A DNA stretch of 64,000 nucleotides. Origin: Undibacterium sp. (lineage in GTDB: Bacteria; Pseudomonadota; Gammaproteobacteria; Burkholderiales; Burkholderiaceae_D). The notes under the pieces were generated by a model that worked only from the letters and a program-made list of their open reading frames with translations, did not search any database and was not told where the DNA came from. A program made the position numbers and the translations under genes. Below are positions 57,891-64,000 of this stretch, piece by piece (positions within the stretch are counted from its first letter, which is position 1; each line of letters opens with the position of its first letter). The stretch spans positions 1-64,000 of the forward strand of contig NZ_JAUSFI010000009.1 in assembly GCF_030651495.1 (NCBI RefSeq). Reading direction: 5' to 3'.

Positions 57891-58298
57891 TTACTTCTGT
57901 GCGATGCGCACCCGATTGTCAACCCGCGTAGCACCGCTCTGGGCACCCGCTAGCGCCATTTCAACGACCACATCTAAAGTATCTTGACGGTAGGTAATCG
58001 CGCGCAACAACATCGGCAAACTGATTCCTGCGATCACGGCAACATCGCTCGGGTCCCCCAAGTGACAACAACAATTGGATGGAGTTCCACCCATCACGTC
58101 AGTCATGACCAGCACACCAGAGCCATCATTGAGGCGCTGAACTGCCTCACGGGCCATACGGTTGACCTCATCGATATTCTGATCCGCAATCACATCAATG
58201 GCCTCGAAGCGCTCCGGCATGCTGCGAAAAACATGCGCAGCTGCCTGCAAGAAAGCCGAGCCGAGTGGTGCGTGTGTCAGCAAAAGTATCCCTACCAT
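57891..58298 (-). CDS. PTS EIIA component, mannose family
   Basis: A 135-residue EIIA-Man-type domain. Phosphorylated His9 in GILLLTHAPLGSAF; VLVMTDVMGGTPSN near residue 70 is the family signature. The frame is open upstream, but the ATG at 58298 has AAGGA eight bases before it. No sugar-specific EIIBCD is encoded nearby, so its function is probably regulatory. First gene of EIIA-ptsH-ptsI. Confidence 0.94.
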   Translation of the reverse strand: MVGILLLTHAPLGSAFLQAAAHVFRSMPERFEAIDVIADQNIDEVNRMAREAVQRLNDGSGVLVMTDVMGGTPSNCCCHLGDPSDVAVIAGISLPMLLRAITYRQDTLDVVVEMALAGAQSGATRVDNRVRIAQK

Positions 58299-58393
58299 AT
58301 TTAAAATCCTTGGGAGTATAGGCAAAAACAATGCCATTTACGCACTATACATGCACGCAAAATAATATACTCTACCCCAGTATATTATTAAAA

Positions 58394-59332
58394 TTAAATC
58401 GCCGCTTCTAGTGCATCGATGAACATCGCCGCAACATCGTAGCCTTTTTGTTGGGTAATTTCCTGAAAACAAGTTGGACTAGTGACATTCACTTCCGTCA
58501 AACAATGCCCGATGACATCTAATCCTACCAGCAACAGACCGCGCTGGTACAGTATTGGTGCCAAAGTCTGTGCAATCTCAAGATCACGCGCCGACAATTC
58601 TTGCGCGACGCCAGCCCCGCCAGCCGCCAGATTGCCGCGCACCTCGCCATTTTGCGGAATCCGTGCCAGCGCAAACGGCACCACCTTGCCGCCGATCAGC
58701 AAGATGCGTTTATCACCTTGGGAGATTTCAGGAATGTAGCGTTGTACCATGATGGTACGTGCGCCATAATTGGTCAGCATTTCGATCACTGCGCCGAGGT
58801 TCATGCCATCCTCACGGATGCGGAAAACCCCTGCGCCACCCATGCCATCCAAGGGTTTCAGGATGATGTCTTGATGCTGCTGATGAAAATCGCGAATCCG
58901 CAATTCATCGCGCGTGACCAGTGTCGGCGTAATGAATTGACTGAACTGGGCAATACTGAGTTTTTCATTGTGATTGCGAATCGCGGCGGGCTTATTGAAG
59001 ACCCGCGCGCCCTGCTGTTCGGCCAGCTCCAGCAAATACGTCGCATAGATGTATTCCATGTCAAACGGCGGGTCTTTGCGTTGCAATACGGCATCAAAAT
59101 CACTTAAGCGCACCGATTCCGCTGCCTCTGCCCGATACCAGTCCTGACTGTCGCCGGTCAGAATAATCCGGCTGATGTGGGCCACCACTGCGCCGGATTC
59201 AAGTGCCATGTGCTCCGGGCCGAAAGCGTAAATACCGTGACCGCGCTTATCGGCCTCGACCATCATGGCATAGGTAGTATCTTTATAAGTCTTAAACTGG
59301 GACAGCGGATCAGTCAGGAAGGCGATTTTCAT
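58394..59332 (-). CDS. gshB: Glutathione synthetase
   Basis: A 312-residue ATP-grasp enzyme joining gamma-glutamylcysteine and glycine. MKIAFLTDPLSQFKTYKDTT at the start, LQRKDPPFDMEYIYAT near residue 84, DIILKPLDGMGGAGVFRI near residue 153 and VGLDVIGHCLTEVNVTSPT near residue 270 are GshB signatures. It follows gshA on the same strand, separated by a 125-base inverted-repeat element. Confidence 0.96.
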   Translation of the reverse strand: MKIAFLTDPLSQFKTYKDTTYAMMVEADKRGHGIYAFGPEHMALESGAVVAHISRIILTGDSQDWYRAEAAESVRLSDFDAVLQRKDPPFDMEYIYATYLLELAEQQGARVFNKPAAIRNHNEKLSIAQFSQFITPTLVTRDELRIRDFHQQHQDIILKPLDGMGGAGVFRIREDGMNLGAVIEMLTNYGARTIMVQRYIPEISQGDKRILLIGGKVVPFALARIPQNGEVRGNLAAGGAGVAQELSARDLEIAQTLAPILYQRGLLLVGLDVIGHCLTEVNVTSPTCFQEITQQKGYDVAAMFIDALEAAI

Positions 59333-59356
59333 GATGGTGAGAGATAATTTGTTTGC

Positions 59357-59481
59357 TTAAGGAACCGCTGATCAAGCATCGAAAGCGCACCAGGTACAGA
59401 TCAAAAAGCTGAAGTATTTTTGCAACATAAGCAGATTCGACATTGGTGCGCGCAGCAGTAGCTTGATCCGTGTTTCCTTAA
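59357..59481. repeat. 125-bp inverted-repeat element between gshA and gshB
   Basis: The 21-base ends (TTAAGGAACCGCTGATCAAG at 59357 and its counterpart at 59461-59481) are inverted repeats at 18 of 21 positions. The terminal pattern AAGGAA-CGC-GAT matches the IS5-derived elements at 53067 and 55654, so it is probably a related but more diverged MITE. An inner stem (GCGCACCA/TGGTGCGC) is nested inside. The right end contains the gshA stop codon. Being inside a gshA-gshB transcript it would fold in the mRNA. Confidence 0.75.
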
Positions 59482-60776
59482 TAAATTTCCGGATTCGGAT
59501 CGGTTTTTTCCAGCTCGAGCGACGCCGCCAGTAAGGCCAGGCGCGCCACTACACCATACAGGTAAAACCGGTTCGGTGCAGCGGTGCCGGGCTTGGCACG
59601 CATATCCGGTACCGCATGCTGATGCGCAAACGCCAGCGGTACAAAGTGCATGCCAGGCGCATTCAGGTTTTCATCCACGCCCCGATCTTCATGCACGCGG
59701 TAAAAGCCACCGATCACATAGCGATCGATCATATACACCACCGGCTCGGCCACGGATTCATTAATTTGTTCGAAGGTATACACCCCTTCCTGGACGATGA
59801 CATCAGTCACTTCCAAGCCATCTTTAATCACCGACATTTTGTTACGTTGTTTGCGGTTAAGATCGCGCACTTCGCTAGAATCGTGTACCGTCATGATGCC
59901 CATGCCATAGGTACCAGCGTCGGCCTTCACGATGACAAACGGTTTATCCTTGATGCCGTACTCTTTATATTTTTTACGTATCTTGGCCAGCACGGTATCC
60001 ACGGTGGCGGCCAGCGCATCTTCACCGGTACCTTCATGGAAATTGATGCCGCTACATTTGGCAAAAAATGGATTCAGCAACCAGGGGTCAATATCTACCA
60101 TCTTGGAAAATTTCTTGACCACTTCGTCGTAACTGGCAAAATGGTTCGTCTTACGGCGTACCGCCCAGCCAGCATGGAGTGGCGGCAGCAGCGTTTGTTC
60201 GTTGATGTTTTCCAAGATCTTTGGGATACCGGCCGACAGATCGTTGTTCAGCAAAATCGTGCAGGGATCAAAGTTTTTCAGGCCAAGACGACGCCCATTG
60301 GCCGAGCGCACCAGGGGCTCCAGCATGAGTTGAGTGCCATCCGGCAAATCTATCGGTGTCGGCTCCTTGATATCTTCATCTAAAGTTCCGAGACGGACAT
60401 GCAAACCGGTTTGACGAAAAATTTGCATCTGGCGCGCGATATTTTGCAAGTAAAACGCATTGCGCGTATGCCGCTCTGGGATCAGCAAGAGATTTTTAGC
60501 ATCAGGACAATATTTCTCTATCGCGGCCATCGCGGCCTGCACTGCCAATGGCAACATTTCCGGCGCCAGATTATTGAACCCGCCCGGGAACAGATTGGTA
60601 TCGACTGGCGCCAGTTTAAAACCAGCATTGCGCAAATCAACCGAGCAATAAAACGGCGGTGTGTGTTCTTGCCATTCCAAGCGAAACCAGCGTTCTATCG
60701 CTGGAGTAGCTTCCAGTATCTTTTTTTCAAGATCGAGTAGCGGCCCATTCAGAGCGGTAACGAGATGCGGAACCAT
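59478..60776 (-). CDS. gshA: Glutamate-cysteine ligase (proteobacterial GshA type)
   Basis: A 432-residue enzyme making gamma-glutamylcysteine. It belongs to the type found in beta- and some alphaproteobacteria, unrelated in length to E. coli GshA (518). Blocks include YCSVDLRNAGFKLAPVDTNL, PGGFNNLAP, LLLIPERHTRN, FVIVKADAGTYGMGIMTV and AEPVVYMIDRYVIGGFYRVH. Pairing with gshB supports it. Its TAA stop lies inside the end of an inverted-repeat element. Confidence 0.95.
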   Translation of the reverse strand: MVPHLVTALNGPLLDLEKKILEATPAIERWFRLEWQEHTPPFYCSVDLRNAGFKLAPVDTNLFPGGFNNLAPEMLPLAVQAAMAAIEKYCPDAKNLLLIPERHTRNAFYLQNIARQMQIFRQTGLHVRLGTLDEDIKEPTPIDLPDGTQLMLEPLVRSANGRRLGLKNFDPCTILLNNDLSAGIPKILENINEQTLLPPLHAGWAVRRKTNHFASYDEVVKKFSKMVDIDPWLLNPFFAKCSGINFHEGTGEDALAATVDTVLAKIRKKYKEYGIKDKPFVIVKADAGTYGMGIMTVHDSSEVRDLNRKQRNKMSVIKDGLEVTDVIVQEGVYTFEQINESVAEPVVYMIDRYVIGGFYRVHEDRGVDENLNAPGMHFVPLAFAHQHAVPDMRAKPGTAAPNRFYLYGVVARLALLAASLELEKTDPNPEIY

Positions 60777-60950
60777 AATGACCTTTGTTTGTATGCATGC
60801 ATGAGAGCCAGCCTGCGCAGCAAGCTATTAACGGGAATAGTTGCTGCACGGTTAGCGATAATAGCGCTCTTAGCTTGGGACGAAAGAGTAATTATCAAGC
60901 CATTAAGGGTAGGGTACTTAGCCTTTGGAGTCAGACGCAGCATCACGTTA

Positions 60951-61253
60951 CTAAATGGATTTTCCCAGCAAAGTGAAATGCTCGACGACCGGTGGTGCTG
61001 CAAAAAATGGACCGACAATAGCGCGCCATTGCAAAAAGGCCGGAGACTCGCGGAAATCCACCGTATGGTTCTCTAAAGTTTCCCAAAAAATCATCAGCAC
61101 ATAACGTTCTGGCGACTCTATGCCTTTATTCACTTTGTAACCACAAAAACCAGTTGCCTGAGTAATCACTTCGTCTAGCCCGCGCTGAATGGCGGCATCA
61201 AATGCGGCTTGCTGGCCGGGCTGAATACGAATGTCTGCGAGTTCGAGTATCAT
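60951..61253 (-). CDS. Antibiotic-biosynthesis-monooxygenase (ABM) domain protein
   Basis: A 100-residue single-domain protein of the dimeric alpha/beta-barrel superfamily. ILELADIRIQPGQQAAFDAA opens the domain, and the segment SPERYVLMIFWETLENHTVD followed by FRESPAFLQWRAIVGPFF is typical of ABM/YgiN-like proteins. Substrate unknown; such proteins often act on quinones or as small stress enzymes. A TATAGGA-like site precedes the ATG. It stands between gshA and an AI-2E family transporter gene. Confidence 0.88.
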   Translation of the reverse strand: MILELADIRIQPGQQAAFDAAIQRGLDEVITQATGFCGYKVNKGIESPERYVLMIFWETLENHTVDFRESPAFLQWRAIVGPFFAAPPVVEHFTLLGKSI

Positions 61254-61307
61254 GTTTTTCCTATAATAAAGTCGGTAAATAATGGAGGATGTCAGATTAT
61301 GGCAGAC

Positions 61308-62321
61308 TTACACCAGCGACTGATCGCTGAGTTCTTTCTTGATATAGGCATAAAATACCGGTGCGGCAACCACGCCAGGCAAACCGAATAAGGTTTCCAT
61401 GACCAAAATCGCCGTCAGCAATTCCCAGGATTTAGCATTGACCTTGGCACCAATGATGCGTGCATTCAAGAAATATTCAAGTTTATGAATCACCACCATG
61501 AAAGCGAGCGACATTAAGGCGATATGTGGGGAATGCGACAAACTGACAATGACGATCACGGTATTGGAGAGGATATTACCCACTACCGGGATCAACCCCG
61601 CCAGAAAAGTAATCGCGATCATGCTCTTGGTCAGCGGCAAATGCACCCCGGCCAAAGGCAGTACCAGAGCCAGATAAATGGCCGTAAAGCAAGTATTAAT
61701 CAGAGAAATTCTTACCTGGGCAAAAACTATTTTGTGAAACATTTGCCCCAGATTAGCCACCCGCTGATGCAAGGCGGCGGCAAACGCGCGGTAATGTTGC
61801 TGACTGCTGACATCCTGCAAGGCCACCATACTACCGATGATCATGCCAAGCAAAAGATGGACGATCAGATGGCCGGCCTCCTGGCTCAGTAATTTGGCTT
61901 CTCCGGCATGCTCACGCAGCCAGTTTGACAGCATTCCTTTTAAAGGATCAACCCCTTCTGGCAAGGCCGCACTCACCATGGCTGGCAATTGACTGCGGGA
62001 AGCCTCGATAATATCCGCCAATTTTTGCAGCAGGCTTTGCACACTGCCAGCATCGCTGCGAAAAAAAACCAGCCCGGCCCAAATGCCGACACTAATACTG
62101 ACAACAATCAACATCGACAACAGGATCACCGCAATCATGCGCGATTGCTTGTTATTAAATTTTTTCTCTATGGTGGGAGTCAGCAGATGCACCAGTGAAT
62201 ACACCAGCAAGCCTGAAAACAATGCCAATAACAGACCGGACTTGAGGACTATCCACAAAGCAAGCAAAGCGAGCACATAGGACGCCAGCACCGGCGGGGT
62301 AATTTTGATAGATGGATTCAT
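61308..62321 (-). CDS. AI-2E family (UPF0118) membrane transporter
   Basis: A 337-residue membrane protein with about seven or eight transmembrane segments. The signatures LLGMIIGSMVALQ, AQVRISLINTCFTAIYLALV, LPLAGVHLPL then FLAGLIPVVGNILSNTVIVI, and the end block GLPGVVAAPVFYAYIKKEL belong to the AI-2E/PerM family. Some members export autoinducer-2, others are Na+/H+ antiporters, so the substrate is open. It is 20 bases after the MAPEG gene and may share its transcript. Confidence 0.9.
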   Translation of the reverse strand: MNPSIKITPPVLASYVLALLALWIVLKSGLLLALFSGLLVYSLVHLLTPTIEKKFNNKQSRMIAVILLSMLIVVSISVGIWAGLVFFRSDAGSVQSLLQKLADIIEASRSQLPAMVSAALPEGVDPLKGMLSNWLREHAGEAKLLSQEAGHLIVHLLLGMIIGSMVALQDVSSQQHYRAFAAALHQRVANLGQMFHKIVFAQVRISLINTCFTAIYLALVLPLAGVHLPLTKSMIAITFLAGLIPVVGNILSNTVIVIVSLSHSPHIALMSLAFMVVIHKLEYFLNARIIGAKVNAKSWELLTAILVMETLFGLPGVVAAPVFYAYIKKELSDQSLV

Positions 62322-62341
62322 AAGTATCTGGTCAGCGGAAA

Positions 62342-62722
62342 TTAACGCAATAATCCATAAGCAGCGCCAACGACCAGCACTACTGACGCTACAGTGGCGA
62401 TAGCAAAACCTGCTGCACGTTTGGAGGGATCACGATAATAACTAAGGGAATAGATTACCCTGGCAACGATCCAGATCACTCCGACTAAGGCCGCGATCTT
62501 GTCATTGAACCAATAAGCACATAACCACAGCGCCGGCAAAAAGAAAATCAGTTGCTCGACGGTGTTGATTTGCACACGTAAAGTGCGCAAGAATTCTGGC
62601 GGCCCCTCCACCGAGGGCGCACTCACCTTGTATTTTCCACGCGCCTTGCCTACATTAAAAATAATCCAAAAATACATTAATAATGTGGCGAGTGTGGTCC
62701 AAGATGTCCATGGCAGTTGCAT
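62342..62722 (-). CDS. MAPEG-family membrane protein
   Basis: A 126-residue protein with four hydrophobic segments of the MAPEG family (membrane-associated proteins in eicosanoid and glutathione metabolism). RTLRVQINTVEQLIFFLPAL is the family signature, followed by ARVIYSLSYYRDPSKRAAGF. The frame can begin at a TTG four codons earlier, but GGAG spaced 6 bases before the ATG at 62722 fixes that start. Eukaryotic relatives are glutathione-dependent; the proximity to gshAB may be chance. Confidence 0.9.
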   Translation of the reverse strand: MQLPWTSWTTLATLLMYFWIIFNVGKARGKYKVSAPSVEGPPEFLRTLRVQINTVEQLIFFLPALWLCAYWFNDKIAALVGVIWIVARVIYSLSYYRDPSKRAAGFAIATVASVVLVVGAAYGLLR

Positions 62723-62874
62723 TATTTTCTCCAATTGTTATTTTAAAATACAGATATGGTCTCGAAATATTAACTATCAAGAAATATTTTAAACATACTG
62801 TTACATTTTTCCGGGTAACTTTTTACCAGTTCATGCGTTAAATGAGAACTCTGACTAAAGAAACGAGATTTAAC

Positions 62875-63444
62875 ATGATGATTAATCTTAAAACCACAGC
62901 AAAAATTACTGCTACGATAACACTACTCTACCTAGGTGCAAGCCTCCCACTTGCGCAGGCCGCTGATTTTGATGATTTTGCACGTGTTATTAACGTGACG
63001 CCGCAAGTTGAACAAATCAATGTCCCACGCCAAGACTGCCGTACCGAATACGAAACATCGCAGCGCTATCCTGTGCGTGAACGTGAGCAAGAACGCAGTA
63101 ATGGCGGTGCAATTATCGGTGGTCTCGCGGGTGGTTTGCTGGGCAGTCAGGTCGGCGGTGGCAATGGCCGTATCGCGGCCGCTGCGGTAGGTGCCGTAAC
63201 CGGTGCCATTGTGGGTGACCGGGTGGATAATAATGGCAACAATAGCAATAATTACAATAACAATTCACAACCAGTCTATGAAAGCCGCCCGGTTCGTCAA
63301 TGCCGTAATATCGATAACTGGGAAACCAGAACGACAGGGTATGCCGTGACTTATGAGTACCATAACCGCACCTACACCAGCGTCATGCCTTACGACCCGG
63401 GCTCACGTCTGAAGTTACATGTGTCACTGACGCCACGCCCTTGA
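62875..63444 (+). CDS. Glycine-zipper 2TM-domain envelope protein
   Basis: A 189-residue exported protein: signal peptide (ITLLYLGASLPLAQAAD), a glycine-zipper double segment (GGAIIGGLAGGLLGSQVGGG, then AAVGAVTGAIVGDRV), an Asn-rich spacer (NNNGNNSNNYNNN-like) and a C-terminal beta region ending YDPGSRLKLHVSLTPRP. This is the SlyB/Rickettsia 17-kDa-type architecture but without a lipobox Cys at the cleavage site. Two adjacent ATGs (62875, 62878) fit; upstream frame is open to 62842. A terminator follows. Confidence 0.88.
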   Translation: MMINLKTTAKITATITLLYLGASLPLAQAADFDDFARVINVTPQVEQINVPRQDCRTEYETSQRYPVREREQERSNGGAIIGGLAGGLLGSQVGGGNGRIAAAAVGAVTGAIVGDRVDNNGNNSNNYNNNSQPVYESRPVRQCRNIDNWETRTTGYAVTYEYHNRTYTSVMPYDPGSRLKLHVSLTPRP

Positions 63445-63461
63445 TTGTGCTTGTACAACAT

Positions 63462-63493
63462 AAAAAAATGCCGCTCACTGCGGCATTTTTCTT
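63462..63493 (+). terminator. Rho-independent terminator after the glycine-zipper gene
   Basis: A 6-bp GC-rich stem (TGCCGC with GCGGCA) and a 5-base loop, flanked by seven As and by TTTTTCTT. The A/T flanks extend the pairing. It lies about 20 bases after the stop codon. Confidence 0.9.
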
Positions 63494-63647
63494 ATCCACC
63501 AGACATTGAGTAAACTTGCTCTCAAGCAAATTGGCAGGAAATCAAATCTTTTTATAGTATGATCTTGCCTCAGCAGCACTCAATTCCACCTGTGCCAGAC
63601 GATCAAGCCTGACATCAACTTAGCAGCAAAAACATGCCCTTCGGCTC

Positions 63648-64000
63648 ATGCGAAAATTTTTAAGACAATACGGTCTGTTAGTTTGGCTTTCTCTGATTTT
63701 GATCGCTGGTTTTATCGGCGTTCTATTGGTAGGATATCTGATTTCACGGGATGCGCTGCAACAAGGTATCGCTGAACAAAGCTTGCCCATCACGGGCGAC
63801 AATATCTATTCCGAAATCCAGAAAGACATATTGCGGCCGGTATTTGTCTCGTCCCAGATGGCACAAGACACTTTTGTGCGTGACTGGCTCATAGACGGTG
63901 AACAAGATACCGCGCTCATCATTAAGTATTTAAAAGAAATCAAAACCAAGAACAATGCCATTTCCAGCTTCCTGGTATCCGACTTAACGCGTCAGTACTA
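63648..64000 (+). CDS. N-terminal part of a membrane sensor protein (partial)
   Basis: An ATG at 63648 opens a frame that runs off the window end (117 residues seen). It begins RKFLRQYGLLVWLSLILIAG, with one transmembrane helix at about 10-33 and a periplasmic region containing DNIYSEIQKDILRPVFVSSQ and MAQDTFVRDWLIDGEQD. This start is typical of sensor-type diguanylate cyclases or histidine kinases with a periplasmic Cache-like domain. The output domain lies outside the window, so the function is not decided. Confidence 0.75.
   Translation, partial: MRKFLRQYGLLVWLSLILIAGFIGVLLVGYLISRDALQQGIAEQSLPITGDNIYSEIQKDILRPVFVSSQMAQDTFVRDWLIDGEQDTALIIKYLKEIKTKNNAISSFLVSDLTRQY

Noticed and set aside
60765-61076. 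Plus-strand 103-codon frame between gshA and the ABM gene
   Set aside because: No ribosome site, crosses the end of the ABM gene on the opposite strand, and its composition is not protein-like beyond one hydrophobic run.

Overview
The window looks like the chromosome of a betaproteobacterium in Burkholderiales, most likely Oxalobacteraceae of the Undibacterium/Herminiimonas kind. This is inferred from gene content and order: mreBCD-mrdA-rodA-rlpA, gatCAB, metX-metW, gshA-gshB-EIIA-ptsH-ptsI, flhDC, slmA-HAD-argB and rsmI/yraN/diaA/dolP. There is no rRNA, tRNA or CRISPR array that I can see.

Layout. 1-8.3 kb: a TonB-receptor / YfiR / GGDEF-EAL cyclic-di-GMP operon, a fused pabB-pabC gene and a second GGDEF protein. 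8.3-16.8 kb: housekeeping genes (slmA, a HAD nucleotidase, argB), an ECF sigma factor with a zinc anti-sigma factor, folE, a BLUF photoreceptor, lemA plus an M48 protease, and dolP-diaA. 17.2-29.2 kb: an accessory type VI secretion (T6SS) island. It holds one intact vgrG, a two-domain peptidoglycan-hydrolase effector with a putative immunity gene, a truncated IS3 element, two vgrG fragments, three effector-tail remnants, three further putative immunity genes, and a DUF3304/Tle1 (DUF2235) phospholipase pair. 29.5-37.8 kb: yraN, rsmI and the rod-shape operon. 38.2-43.8 kb: gatC-gatA-(secreted protein)-gatB, pyrE and an exonuclease III. 44-52.8 kb: a 5'-nucleotidase, a large TonB-dependent receptor with two LacI-type operators upstream, an M48 protease, an AmpG-like transporter, and metW-metX behind a SAM-II-like leader. 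53-55.6 kb: flhD and flhC separated by an unrecognised tail-anchored protein gene. 55.7-60.8 kb: ptsI-ptsH-EIIA and gshB-gshA. 61-64 kb: small membrane and envelope genes and the start of a sensor protein.

Most notable points. (1) The T6SS island sits between yraN and diaA, neighbours in the conserved rsmI/yraN-diaA-dolP locus, and is bracketed by two direct copies of an ~85-bp palindromic element; a diverged third copy lies in the gatA-gatB gap. (2) Inside the island, vgrG 3' fragments and effector C-terminal tails remain next to intact immunity genes, and two vgrG fragments begin at the same point of the gp5/OB region. This resembles the displaced orphan cassettes known for Rhs loci, but built on vgrG. 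(3) flhD and flhC are split by a 341-residue gene translationally coupled to flhD. (4) Short IS5-derived inverted-repeat elements abut ptsI and gshA and contain their stop codons.
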